In this document: positions 9,765 through 19,058 of the stretch, in pieces | Numbering within the stretch: the first letter of the stretch is position 1 | Layout of the letters: each line of letters begins with the position of its first letter | From: an uncultured Lentisphaeraceae bacterium | Lineage (GTDB): Bacteria > Verrucomicrobiota > Kiritimatiellia > RFP12 > DVOR01 | Assembly (NCBI GenBank): GCA_949282555.1 | Contig: CASDPK010000007.1 | Location: forward strand, 1 to 64,000 | Direction of reading: 5' to 3' | Length of the DNA stretch: 64,000 nt | Program-made: the position numbers and the translations under genes | The notes under the pieces: model-generated | Database searches by the model: none | Told to the model about the DNA's origin: nothing | Seen by the model: the letters and a program-made list of their open reading frames with translations, nothing else

Positions 9765-9825
9765 GAGGTGCTCTGTATCTCCCTTCGAGAGGCTCCGTAT
9801 CCCGAAAGGAGATACGGAGCCTCTC
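9765..9825 (+). repeat. 61-bp dispersed palindromic repeat, copy A
   Basis: The layout is unit 1 GAGGTGCTCTGTATC (9765-9779), a 7-nt spacer, unit 2 GAGAGGCTCCGTATC (9787-9801), a 9-nt loop, and inverted unit 3 GATACGGAGCCTCTC (9811-9825). Units 2 and 3 are a perfect 15-bp stem. There is no T-run. It lies between the GH2 gene and the next co-directional gene. Confidence 0.9.
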
Positions 9826-9911
9826 CAATCCGTGAGGGGTGGGGTGAGTCTGTGCCCCTAGGGAATGGTTGAAGGTGTCGCATGGCGACAACGCATAAAA
9901 GGAATCCTGCA

Positions 9912-11504
9912 ATGTTCGGAAAGTCAAATCTTGCACTCTGCTTAGCATTTAGTACGTTGAGCACCTCGGTGATGGGGGTGGAGTCGCTCATTCCCTCGGC
10001 TCCGAATGGCTCCTCGCCGAATTATGTCTGCACGTGGTCTTATCAGGATTGGTTCGCGAACAATCGTCTGAAAGGGCAGGGGATCTCCCCCCGTGATACG
10101 CTGTGCCATGAGATTCTTTTCGGAGAGAAAGGGTGGGCAAAAAGTCTTTATCCCGGATTGCGAGGTGACTTGATTTATTTGCTTGATGACGGATGGGATT
10201 TGCCAAAGGCGCGCGGCGACACCTTCGGGAGCCTCGAGGTTCACCCCAGCAAGTTTCCCGGGTACGGCGAGACGCCGCCCGAGCGGCTAAAGACATTGGT
10301 GCAGAACGTCAAGGCGGCGGGCTGGAAAGGGTGCGGTGTGTGGATTTGCGCCGGGGAGAAATCCAGTGTGAAGGGCGAGGGACTCCACGAGGGCTATTGG
10401 CGGGAACGTTTGGAGTGGAGCCGCGATGCGGGTGTGGCCTATTGGAAAATTGATTGGGGAAAGCATTCGTATGATGAGGCGTGGCGCAAGATGATTTCGC
10501 GTTTGGCGGATGAAATCTATCCGGAGCTTGTCATTGAGCACATTACCGGCCTAAAAACCACAAACGATCCCCAAGGAACGGGACGCCTCACTCCGGAACA
10601 AATCCGCTACAACACCCTCCGGGGAAGTTATGCCGACGTCTATCGGACATACGATGTGAATGGGGCGCTTTCGGTGCCGACCACGTTTGAGCGCGTGGCC
10701 ACACAACTTTCAAAGGGGTACACGGATGGCCGTCAAATGGGGCTTGTCAATGGAGAAGACGAAGTCCATCTGTGCGCGGCCCTTGGGCTGACGTTTGGAG
10801 TGATGCGCTATCCTGTGGGGGATGAGCCAGCCGGAAGCCTTCCGAATATCTTTTTCGGCGGCGGTGATAACGTGTTTACGCGCTCACGCCCCTTGCGGAA
10901 AATGTTTGATGAGGTGCGCCATGCCGTGTTGTGGGCTCGCCTTGCGCCGCCTTTCCGCGTGGATGCTTCCAAAACATCCCTTTCCGAAACCATCCTCGCC
11001 GATAGCTGGACGTACGCGAAGGAGGACACATGGGATGGGGCCTTACATGGGAAGACGATCATCCAACGTGCGCCCTCGGCCATCGCCCGCGGTGTGCCGC
11101 TTCCGGAAGTCACGCAAGTGTCTCCCGGTGAGCCGTTGCCCTTCGTTTCCCTTTGTCGGTTCCCAAACGGCGCCACCGCGGTAGGCACGTATGGCCGAGT
11201 GACGCCGGAATCGGGGTACCGGAGGGTGCGGGCCCGTGTGTCGGCCCAAGCAGGAAGGCCTGAGGCGCCCGTTGGCATCTTTGGCGTGTATGACATGCTA
11301 ACGCTGACCTTTGAGGCTCCGGTTGAGGGGCGGAGACTTTGGGCACAGAGTCTCATGGGAAGCGTTCCGGCAAAGGACATCACACGTTGTGTGGTGCTTC
11401 GTGGAAATACGCTGACCATTCCGGGAGACGTCCTCTCGGAACTTGGCGTGGAGGGTGCCACGGAACCCTTTTCTGAACCGGCAGTGGTGCTGGCATTTCG
11501 TTGA
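9912..11504 (+). CDS. Secreted clan GH-D-like glycosidase (GH27/GH36-related, putative alpha-galactosidase)
   Basis: This is a 530-residue exported protein with a signal peptide (about residues 1-22). A DDGW motif near residue 92 and YWKIDWG with D181 match the strand-end motifs of clan GH-D barrels, where the second Asp is the nucleophile. An all-beta C-terminal domain follows. Family assignment is tentative. ATG 9912 is chosen over 9882 because AAGGA precedes it and it gives a clean signal peptide. The gene is separated from the upstream GH2 only by repeat copy A and from the fucosidase by 26 bp, so co-transcription is likely. An alpha-galactosidase or related alpha-linked exo-activity would complement the beta-galactosidases. 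Confidence 0.65.
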   Translation: MFGKSNLALCLAFSTLSTSVMGVESLIPSAPNGSSPNYVCTWSYQDWFANNRLKGQGISPRDTLCHEILFGEKGWAKSLYPGLRGDLIYLLDDGWDLPKARGDTFGSLEVHPSKFPGYGETPPERLKTLVQNVKAAGWKGCGVWICAGEKSSVKGEGLHEGYWRERLEWSRDAGVAYWKIDWGKHSYDEAWRKMISRLADEIYPELVIEHITGLKTTNDPQGTGRLTPEQIRYNTLRGSYADVYRTYDVNGALSVPTTFERVATQLSKGYTDGRQMGLVNGEDEVHLCAALGLTFGVMRYPVGDEPAGSLPNIFFGGGDNVFTRSRPLRKMFDEVRHAVLWARLAPPFRVDASKTSLSETILADSWTYAKEDTWDGALHGKTIIQRAPSAIARGVPLPEVTQVSPGEPLPFVSLCRFPNGATAVGTYGRVTPESGYRRVRARVSAQAGRPEAPVGIFGVYDMLTLTFEAPVEGRRLWAQSLMGSVPAKDITRCVVLRGNTLTIPGDVLSELGVEGATEPFSEPAVVLAFR

Positions 11505-11530
11505 AACGGTCGTCGTAATGTGAGGTTCTT

Positions 11531-12778
11531 ATGCGATTTTTCGCTTGCATGTTTTTCGGGCTTGCGTTGTTTTCTGTGGCTTCTATCGTCAATGGGGAGG
11601 AGCGGGCTTGGCGTGAGATGCCGAAACATTTGAAAGGATACGAAAAAGCGTATGCAGAGTCTCCACGAAGGGCATCATTGGCTTGGTTTCAGGATGCGCG
11701 TTTCGGGCTTTTCATCCATTGGGGGCCTTCGGCTGGGATTGGACGCGGCATGTGGGCAATGTACAATGAGCGTATCCCGGTGGAGGAATATGAAAAGATT
11801 GTTCGGGGATTCAAAGGAGACCGTTTTGATGCTCAGGCCTTTGTCGACCTTGCGCTCAAAGCCAAGATGAAGTACATCACCTTTGTGGCCAAGCATCATG
11901 ATGGATTTGCTTTGTGGGATAGTTCCGCTTCGGGTTATGACAGCATGGATTTTCCCTCTCATCGCGATTTTCTTGGCGAGCTGGCGGCGGCTTGTCATAA
12001 GGCGGGGCTTGGACTCTTCGTCTATTACTCCATCGGGATTGATTGGCACCATCCCTATTTCCTTCCGAACACGATGTATGACCCAGCTCGTCCTCATTAC
12101 AGGACGCTCCCATCACAGTATCGTTATCGGACCCCCGAGGACTTCCGTCATTACATGAACTTTGCCAAGACGCAACTTACAGAGATTTGCACGAAGTATG
12201 GCCCTCTTGCAGGGATTTGGTTCGACACGATTGGTGGGGTTTATCAGCATTCCGATATCTTCCGCATTCAGGAGGTGTATGATCTCATCCATGCCATTCA
12301 GCCCCATGCCTTGGTTATTTTCAAAACCGGAGCGACGGGAACGGAAGACGCCATCACAGGTGAACGTGAGATGGGATCGTTGTCGGGCGTTTTTCGAAGC
12401 GTGGGACTTCCGATTTCGGTCCAAGAGGCGGCTGATCGTGCATGGGAAGCCAACAAGGCCAAACCTGCCGAACTTAATATTCCCATTCAAACGATCGGAT
12501 GGGCCTACATTTCTTCTCCGCGCCAGCGACAAAAAGGGCCGAGAGAGGGAAAACAATTGTTACAGCAATGTGCCAACATGCGAGCGAATCTCCTCCTCAA
12601 CATCGGCCCCAAGCCGGATGGTGCCATTTTGGAAGAAAATATAAAGACATTGACCGAAATCGGTGAGTGGATAGAGAAAGAGGGATTCCCGAAACCTGTA
12701 GATGACGACTTTATGCGCCATCGTACCAAAGCTCCGCCAACGTTGGATGTGGAGAAAGCCAACCGTACCGCTAGATGA
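11531..12778 (+). CDS. Secreted GH29 alpha-L-fucosidase
   Basis: The 415-residue exported enzyme has a signal peptide to about residue 22, the FGLFIHWG strand motif, the KHHDGFALWDS substrate-site motif, and nucleophile D232 (GIWFDTIGG). It removes alpha-linked fucose from glycan chains. The usual C-terminal beta-sandwich is short or missing, as the protein ends soon after the barrel. It is the last gene before a 225-bp gap with its own promoter, so it probably ends the first transcription unit. Confidence 0.93.
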   Translation: MRFFACMFFGLALFSVASIVNGEERAWREMPKHLKGYEKAYAESPRRASLAWFQDARFGLFIHWGPSAGIGRGMWAMYNERIPVEEYEKIVRGFKGDRFDAQAFVDLALKAKMKYITFVAKHHDGFALWDSSASGYDSMDFPSHRDFLGELAAACHKAGLGLFVYYSIGIDWHHPYFLPNTMYDPARPHYRTLPSQYRYRTPEDFRHYMNFAKTQLTEICTKYGPLAGIWFDTIGGVYQHSDIFRIQEVYDLIHAIQPHALVIFKTGATGTEDAITGEREMGSLSGVFRSVGLPISVQEAADRAWEANKAKPAELNIPIQTIGWAYISSPRQRQKGPREGKQLLQQCANMRANLLLNIGPKPDGAILEENIKTLTEIGEWIEKEGFPKPVDDDFMRHRTKAPPTLDVEKANRTAR

Positions 12779-12828
12779 AAACGGTAATAATCTCCATAAT
12801 AAGTTGTTTTGGTTTGTAAAACGGATCG

Positions 12829-12863
12829 TTTTATCCATGCATACAGTTGTTTTGTCCATGTAT
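12829..12863 (+). promoter_or_regulatory. Direct-repeat operator candidate upstream of the GH35 gene
   Basis: TTTTATCCATGCAT (12829-12842) and TTTTGTCCATGTAT (12850-12863) match at 12 of 14 positions and are 21 bp apart, two helical turns, on the same face. They lie 30-64 bp upstream of the -10 box. This is the usual position for an activator site. Confidence 0.45.
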
Positions 12864-12892
12864 TTATCCTTCTTATCCGAAAGTAAACAGGA

Positions 12893-12898
12893 TATACT
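12893..12898 (+). promoter_or_regulatory. -10 box of the GH35-GH2 promoter
   Basis: TATACT lies about 105 bp before the GH35 gene. The -35 position (near 12870) is poor, which fits a promoter needing an activator bound to the direct repeats upstream. Confidence 0.45.
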
Positions 12899-13003
12899 AC
12901 TGAGTGTTGCGCCAATTTCGTACGTGTATTGAGATTTCCATCCGATCGAAAATCGAGGAAACATTCACGCATAACCCCATGAAAAGGAAAGGGAACCACA
13001 ACG

Positions 13004-15361
13004 ATGAAATGTTGCACTTTGATTCGAGGAATGATGCTTTTGCTTGGGTGGCTTATTGCTTTCCCAATGAGCTCGTCAGTCTTTGCCGGGAATCCAGCAC
13101 CAGAAGCGATACCTCCCGCTCGACGCTTCGAGCCTGGCAAGGGAACCTTCCTGCTCAACGGAAAGCCGTTTGTCGTGAAGGCCGCAGAGGTCCACTATCC
13201 GCGAATTCCGGAACCCTACTGGGAACATCGTATCCTCATGTGCAAGGCACTGGGAATGAATACGCTGTGTCTTTACATATTTTGGAATTATCATGAACGG
13301 GAACCAAGAAAGTTCGATTTCACAGGGAATGGAGATATTGCCCGCTTTTGTCGTTTGGCACAGAAGCACGGGATGTATGTGATTGTTCGCCCGGGCCCCT
13401 ATGTCTGCGCAGAGTGGGAGATGGGTGGTTTGCCCTGGTGGTTGCTCCGAAAGGATGGAATTCGTCTGCGCACGAATGACCCTTACTACTTGGAATGCGT
13501 TGGCCTTTTTCTGAAAGCCGTAGGTAAGGAGCTTGCCCCATTGCAATTCTCGAGAGGGGGCAATATTCTCATGGTACAAGTGGAGAATGAATACGGGGCA
13601 TATGCAACGGACAAAGCGCATGTGGCAGCCATTCGGGACATGGTGCGCGCAGCCGGGTTTACGGATGTGACGCTTTTCCAGTGCGATTGGAGCAGTACAT
13701 TTAAGCGAAACGGATTGGATGATTTGCTTTGGACGATAAACTTTGGGACAGGGGCTGATATCGATGGCCAGTTCAAAAACCTTCGGGCCGCTCGTCCGGA
13801 CTCACCGATGATGTGCAGTGAGTTTTGGAGTGGTTGGTTTGACCATTGGGGACGCAAGCATGAGACGCGGAATGCGGATACGATGGTGCGTGGAATCCGC
13901 GATATGTTGGATCGTGGCATTTCGTTCAGCCTTTACATGACACATGGCGGAACGACCTTTGGTTGGTGGGGTGGGGCCAACAATCCCGCTTATTCGGCAA
14001 TGTGTTCGTCATACGACTATGATGCTCCTATCAGTGAAGCCGGATGGGTGACTCCGAAGTATGAGAAATTGCGTGCACTTCTCCAAAAGTACACGAGTGC
14101 CCCATTGCCTGATCCACCTGCACCCATGCCGATTATTACCATTCCGGAATTTCGAATGGCGCGCGCAGTGAGCGTGTTTGAGGCGTTGCCCGAACCAAAG
14201 GTGAGCCAAGATATCCAGCCAATGGAAACCTTTGGTCAGGGGTGGGGCACTATTCTCTATTCTACGTCTCTGCCGCATGCAGTCAAAGCCGGAGAGACGC
14301 TTGCCATTGACGAAGTTCACGATTGGGCCCAGGTTTTCGCGGATGGAAAGCTGCTTGCTCGCCTTGATCGTCGCAAGAAAGAGTTCTCGTTTAAGTTGCC
14401 TTCCGACCTCCCTGCCGGGACTCGGCTTGATATTCTCGTGGAAGCGATGGGACGCGTCAATTTCGGTGGCTCCATTCATGACCGCAAAGGAATCACAAAG
14501 AAAGTGACGCTTGGTGCCGAAGAGTTGAAGAATTGGCAAGTGTACAACCTGCCCCCGGATTATGCCTTCGTTGCCGCGACAAAGGCGAAAGAAGGGATTT
14601 CCGTCGTGGGGCCCGCATGGTGGGCCGGTTCGTTTGATTTGGAAACGACGGGTGATACCTTCTTGGATCTGCGCGACTGGGGCAAAGGCATGGTATGGGT
14701 GAATGGCCATGCACTCGGACGGTTTTGGGAGATTGGACCGCAACAGACCCTCTTTTTGCCTGGTTGTTGGCTGAAGAAAGGGCGCAATGAGGTGATCGTG
14801 CTTGACCTCAAGGGCCCTCGTGAGCCCGTTTTGCGGGGACTTGACAAGCCAATCCTCGACCAATTGCGCGGGATTGTCTCCGACAAGCACCGCAAACCCG
14901 GTCAGACGCTGTGCCTACAGGGCGAAAAGCCTGTTGCGGAGGGTACGCTCGCAACCGGTGGCGGCTGGCAGAAGGTAGACTTCCCAACCCCAACCGAGGG
15001 ACGATATCTTTGCTTGGAAATATGTTCGACCTTTGACCCTAACCAAGCCGCGGCCATTGCTGAGCTCGAACTTATCGGAACGGATGGGAAACCATTGTCA
15101 CGGGAGAATTGGCGTGCGGTCTATGCCGACTCCGAAGAAACGCGCTCCGGGAACGCCACCGCTGATAAGGTCTACGACCTCCAAGAGTCCACCTTCTGGG
15201 CGGCCGAGCCTAAGGCGAAGTGCCCGCACGCCCTCGTCATTGATCTTGGGACAACCGTGCGCGCCACAGGTTTGCGCATCCTTTCCCGCGCCGAGAAGGG
15301 GGCTCCCGGACAGGTCAAAGATTGCCGCGTTTATCTCAAAGCCTCACCGTTTCGTCTGTAA
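13004..15361 (+). CDS. Secreted GH35 beta-galactosidase
   Basis: The 785-residue exported enzyme has a signal peptide to about residue 28 and a TIM barrel with acid/base E196 (QVENEYG) and nucleophile E273 (MCSEFWSGW). The barrel is followed by beta-sandwich domains; the last 150 residues resemble a discoidin/F5-8C-type carbohydrate-binding module. It cleaves terminal beta-galactose. Only 12 bp separate it from the following GH2 gene, so both come from the promoter near 12893. Confidence 0.94.
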   Translation: MKCCTLIRGMMLLLGWLIAFPMSSSVFAGNPAPEAIPPARRFEPGKGTFLLNGKPFVVKAAEVHYPRIPEPYWEHRILMCKALGMNTLCLYIFWNYHEREPRKFDFTGNGDIARFCRLAQKHGMYVIVRPGPYVCAEWEMGGLPWWLLRKDGIRLRTNDPYYLECVGLFLKAVGKELAPLQFSRGGNILMVQVENEYGAYATDKAHVAAIRDMVRAAGFTDVTLFQCDWSSTFKRNGLDDLLWTINFGTGADIDGQFKNLRAARPDSPMMCSEFWSGWFDHWGRKHETRNADTMVRGIRDMLDRGISFSLYMTHGGTTFGWWGGANNPAYSAMCSSYDYDAPISEAGWVTPKYEKLRALLQKYTSAPLPDPPAPMPIITIPEFRMARAVSVFEALPEPKVSQDIQPMETFGQGWGTILYSTSLPHAVKAGETLAIDEVHDWAQVFADGKLLARLDRRKKEFSFKLPSDLPAGTRLDILVEAMGRVNFGGSIHDRKGITKKVTLGAEELKNWQVYNLPPDYAFVAATKAKEGISVVGPAWWAGSFDLETTGDTFLDLRDWGKGMVWVNGHALGRFWEIGPQQTLFLPGCWLKKGRNEVIVLDLKGPREPVLRGLDKPILDQLRGIVSDKHRKPGQTLCLQGEKPVAEGTLATGGGWQKVDFPTPTEGRYLCLEICSTFDPNQAAAIAELELIGTDGKPLSRENWRAVYADSEETRSGNATADKVYDLQESTFWAAEPKAKCPHALVIDLGTTVRATGLRILSRAEKGAPGQVKDCRVYLKASPFRL

Positions 15362-15373
15362 AGGAATACTCCC

Positions 15374-18300
15374 ATGAAGCGAAGCCTTCTCTCCCTTATC
15401 GGAGCAACCGTCGCAGGAGGCCTTTTGGCCGGAACTGTGTGGCCGGAGGTGGATCTTCCACGTGCACCAAAGGCGATCCCTGGTTTGGAGCAAACCGAAA
15501 TCAGCCTTAACGAAACCACGGGCGACGGCACGTGGAAGTTCCTGTTGGACGTGCCAGATTCGACAAAATCCGGCATCCCGCGTCCCACCGCGGCGTGGCA
15601 GGATTTCGACTTCACGGGATGGATCGGCCGAGACTGGAGGCCGATTCGCGTACCTGGCGAACCGGCCATGCAGGGCTTTGATATCAAAAACAATGAAGAA
15701 TACTATTACCGCCGCATCGTCACCGTTCCGAAAGATTGGGCGGGCAAGCGGGTGCTGTTGCGCTTCGATGGCGTCTACAGCAATGCCCGCGTGTGGGTCG
15801 GGTCCCGGCACGTGCGGTCTCACGTTGGAGGATTCACGACATGGGATTGCGATCTTACGGAGCTCGTCCGCCCGGGGGAACCCTTCACTTTGACCGTCGG
15901 CGTTGCGGACATTCAAGGCAAAGACAAGGGGCTTTGGAATCCGGAGGGCCGCCCGGTGAAGAATCCTTCCAACGCCTCGGAATATGCCCATCACAACATT
16001 GGTGGCATCTTGCGCGACGTTTCGCTTGTCGCATTGCCACAAACCTATTTGGCAGACGTCGAAACCTTGACCGCGCTAAGTGCGGATTATCGTGACGCGG
16101 AATTGACGGTGACGGCGCGGACAAACCCTACCGGTGCCGATGCAACATTGCGTGTGGAAGTCCTTGACGGTAAGACATTGCTTGCCGGAGGTGAAGCCGC
16201 GTTGCGCGGAGGGGAAACCGCAAAGGTCCTACTGCCCGTGAAAGCTCCGCGTTTGTGGGATGCTGAGCATCCCAACCTTTACACGTTGCGGGCCACGCTC
16301 CTCATCGGGGGGCGCACGGTTCAGGTCAATGAGGAACGCATCGGTTTCCGCGCGTTGACGTTTGGCGGTCGCAACGGAACGGATGTCAACAAGCTCTACG
16401 TGAATGGCCGCCCCGTGCGGCTGCGTGGCACCTGCCGGCACGACGTGTCGCATGACTTGGGGCGTTCCATGACGCGGGAACAAGCTTTCGCCGAGGCTCG
16501 GGCTTATAAGGAGGCAAACATCAATTTTATCCGCACGTCTCACTATCCAGCCTCTGAGGATTTGCTCGATGCTTGCGATGAGCTGGGTATTTATGTGGAA
16601 CAAGAAGCTGCCGTTTGCTTCCAAGGCCCGTGGGCCCCTGTGGATAGTGTTTATGCGGATTACGCGGCACAATTCGTGGAAATGGTCGAGCGCGACCGCA
16701 ATCGTGCCTGCATCGTCATTTGGTCCATCGCCAACGAAAGTCATTTTGACAATGTGGGCAAAAAGTTGATACGGAATCCCTTTGCAGATGCGCGTGCTTA
16801 TCTTCGCGAACGGGAACCCTCTCGGCCTGTGATGTTCAGCTGGCCCAACACCGGAGCCCCCAAAGGATTCTTTGACATTTACAGCGAGCACTACGCCCAC
16901 GTGATGGGTAACATGGGGCGCAAAGATATGCCCCGTTTGCATGATGAATATGCACATATCGCTTGTTACAACCTGGATGAGCTCCGCCGCGATCCCAATG
17001 TCCGCAACTTCTGGGGGGAGAGTGTCTTTCACGCTTGGGATCATATTGTGCGCGACGATGGAGCCCTTGGCGGAGCCCTTTGGGGTGGCATCGACGACGT
17101 TTTCTACCTTCCCGTCAACGTCCCGGAGCGCCATCAGCGTCATTCCGATGGTGCCGTGGCCGGTTATGGCGAATGGGGCTCGGTTTGGGATGCTTATCAT
17201 CGGCCCAAGCCCGAGCTGTGGCTGACCAAAAAGGCGTATTCTCCTTTGCGTTTGGTTGAGCGCGAAGCAAAGTTGGAAGGGACACGTCTTACCGTTCCTG
17301 TCGAGAATCGTTATGACCATACGTGCCTTTCCGAGTTGGAAGCGATTGTCACGCCGCATGGCGCCTCACCTACGCGGGTTCGGCTCGCGCCTTTGGCCCC
17401 GCGCTCCAAGGGGGCGCTTGTGTTCGATATCCCGGCGGGGACGGAATCCGTTCGGCTGCGTTTCCTCGAACAGAACGGACATGTGGTCGAGGAAGCGGAA
17501 TTGACGTTCGTACCTTTCCAGCCGAAGGCCCTGCCAGAACCAACCACTGCGCCCACTATCACCGAAACGGCTGAGACATTCGCCGTCAAGATGTCCGAGG
17601 GCGAAGCCATCTTTGACCGGGCGACCGCACGGCTCCGTTCCTACACGGCGCAGGGGAAGTCCCTGCTGTTGGGAGGCCCTGACCTTGTGGCCACGGGGGT
17701 AACGCTCGGAACGTGGAAGGGGACGATGTGCTCCGCCAAGACAGAGGGGAATCGCGTGCTGGTCACGCTTGAAGGAACGTATGCCTGCGGGCTCAACGTT
17801 CGTTTTGAGATTGCCTTCTTGAACGATGGCCGCATGGAGACGCACTACACGCTCCTCTCTGAACCGCCCAAGGGCGCGAAGCCCCGCGAAGTTGGCCTCT
17901 CTTGGCCCATCCCCTCCGCAGACTCCGTCCAGTGGGAGCGAACCGCGTTCCACAGTGCCTATCCGGAAGATCAGATTGGTCGCCCCAGGGGAACGGCCTT
18001 GCGGGTTCGTCCCGGCAGTGACAAGACCCCTGACCGCTACGGCGTCCGCCCGGCGTGGCCGTGGAAGGATGACATGCGCAATTACTTTGTTTTTGCCCAA
18101 AATGATCCCAACGATGGCCTTGCCACGAATGATTTCAAGGCGATGCGGGAGGCGATCCGTTTCTACACGGTCGCACTTTCCGGCGGAGGAACGCTTCGTG
18201 TCGATTCCGATGGCAAGAGCCAAGCCGCTCGCGTTTCCGTTTCCGCCGAACGCATGATGATTGATGACCGCGATCCGCGTGTCCGTTATTCTGAGGGCGG

Positions 18301-18766
18301 CTGGGCTCCCTATGATTCTGGGGCTGACTATGCAGGGACTGAGACCTACAGCACCCGCCGTGGCGCCTGGCTGGAACTTCCTTTTGAGGGAACCGGCATC
18401 CGAGTGATCGGCGCAAAACAACGCAACGTTGGCCTTGCGCGGATTTTGGTGGATGGTCGTGAAGTTGCGGCGATCGATACGCACAGTGATCTCGGCAACG
18501 AGTTAAAGCAAAGCGTCATTCACACCGTGGAAGGCCTCCCCATGGGGCGCCACACGCTTCGGATGGAGACCGTCGGAGGTCGTGCCGATTGCATTGTGGC
18601 CGATGCCTTCGAGGTATTGACACAGACAGGACCCCGCTTGCGCACACAGCTGGTGGTCTGCGATGGCTGGTGGTATCCCAATTTGGCGTGGGGCAACTAT
18701 ACCGGAAAGGCTCCCACGCTTTCCAAGGGAACGACCGGCACGATCCGACTGCATCCGCGTCCATAA
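15374..18766 (+). CDS. Secreted large GH2 glycosidase (beta-galactosidase/glucuronidase type)
   Basis: The 1130-residue protein has an N-terminal signal peptide, then sugar-binding, Ig-like and TIM-barrel domains. Catalytic E455 (SIANESHFD) and E525 (LHDEYAH) are in the right order. Beyond the barrel there are two or more extra beta domains; the last, around residues 980-1090 with a TYSTRRGAWLELPF stretch, looks like a carbohydrate-binding sandwich. Substrate within GH2 cannot be fixed. SD and signal peptide support the ATG at 15374. Confidence 0.9.
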   Translation: MKRSLLSLIGATVAGGLLAGTVWPEVDLPRAPKAIPGLEQTEISLNETTGDGTWKFLLDVPDSTKSGIPRPTAAWQDFDFTGWIGRDWRPIRVPGEPAMQGFDIKNNEEYYYRRIVTVPKDWAGKRVLLRFDGVYSNARVWVGSRHVRSHVGGFTTWDCDLTELVRPGEPFTLTVGVADIQGKDKGLWNPEGRPVKNPSNASEYAHHNIGGILRDVSLVALPQTYLADVETLTALSADYRDAELTVTARTNPTGADATLRVEVLDGKTLLAGGEAALRGGETAKVLLPVKAPRLWDAEHPNLYTLRATLLIGGRTVQVNEERIGFRALTFGGRNGTDVNKLYVNGRPVRLRGTCRHDVSHDLGRSMTREQAFAEARAYKEANINFIRTSHYPASEDLLDACDELGIYVEQEAAVCFQGPWAPVDSVYADYAAQFVEMVERDRNRACIVIWSIANESHFDNVGKKLIRNPFADARAYLREREPSRPVMFSWPNTGAPKGFFDIYSEHYAHVMGNMGRKDMPRLHDEYAHIACYNLDELRRDPNVRNFWGESVFHAWDHIVRDDGALGGALWGGIDDVFYLPVNVPERHQRHSDGAVAGYGEWGSVWDAYHRPKPELWLTKKAYSPLRLVEREAKLEGTRLTVPVENRYDHTCLSELEAIVTPHGASPTRVRLAPLAPRSKGALVFDIPAGTESVRLRFLEQNGHVVEEAELTFVPFQPKALPEPTTAPTITETAETFAVKMSEGEAIFDRATARLRSYTAQGKSLLLGGPDLVATGVTLGTWKGTMCSAKTEGNRVLVTLEGTYACGLNVRFEIAFLNDGRMETHYTLLSEPPKGAKPREVGLSWPIPSADSVQWERTAFHSAYPEDQIGRPRGTALRVRPGSDKTPDRYGVRPAWPWKDDMRNYFVFAQNDPNDGLATNDFKAMREAIRFYTVALSGGGTLRVDSDGKSQAARVSVSAERMMIDDRDPRVRYSEGGWAPYDSGADYAGTETYSTRRGAWLELPFEGTGIRVIGAKQRNVGLARILVDGREVAAIDTHSDLGNELKQSVIHTVEGLPMGRHTLRMETVGGRADCIVADAFEVLTQTGPRLRTQLVVCDGWWYPNLAWGNYTGKAPTLSKGTTGTIRLHPRP

Positions 18767-18796
18767 GCGATTCTTAAGATCTCCACAGATCTCTTC

Positions 18797-18830
18797 ACGG
18801 CGATGCCTTCTTTAGGGCTCGCCGTTTTTT
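18797..18830 (+). terminator. Rho-independent terminator of the GH35-GH2 unit
   Basis: ACGGCGA (from 18797) pairs with TCGCCGT (to 18825), followed by TTTTTT (18825-18830). It ends the plus-strand glycan block. Confidence 0.85.
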
Positions 18831-18853
18831 CTTCCCGCAAAGCTTCACATATT

Positions 18854-18914
18854 GAGATGCACCGTATCACGACTGGGGATGCACTATGTCTCGTAGGAAG
18901 ATGCTCCGCATCCC
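18854..18914 (+). repeat. 61-bp dispersed palindromic repeat, diverged copy E
   Basis: The layout is GAGATGCACCGTATC (18854-18868), 7 nt, GGGATGCACTATGTC (18876-18890), 9 nt, GATGCTCCGCATCCC (18900-18914). The sequence has drifted but unit and spacer lengths are exactly those of the other copies. The base of the stem still pairs (GGGATGC with GCATCCC), so changes occurred on both arms. It lies between the convergent GH2 and CBM9-like genes. Confidence 0.65.
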
Positions 18915-18998
18915 AAATCGAAGGAATCTGTCGCGTGATGCTTCCTTCGCAAGAGGAAGCGCACTTGTGGGGGAGACCGCCATTTCAAAACCTGTGCA

Positions 18999-19033
18999 CA
19001 AATGAATAACGCCGCCCCTTTGCAGGAGCGGCG
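18999..19033 (-). terminator. Probable terminator of the sulfatase/CBM9-like unit
   Basis: On the minus strand, CGCCGCTCC (19033-19025) pairs with GGGGCGGCG (19018-19010), followed by a T-rich TTATTCATT stretch. It lies 25 bp past the CBM9-like stop codon. Confidence 0.6.
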
Positions 19034-19058
19034 AAGATGAAGCCAGCATGAGATTCCG

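Noticed and set aside
7855-9948. Minus-strand open frame of 697 codons opposite the GH2 beta-galactosidase
   Set aside because: It is antisense to a full LacZ-like enzyme with intact catalytic residues. The His/Arg-rich translation is typical of antisense frames in GC-rich genes.
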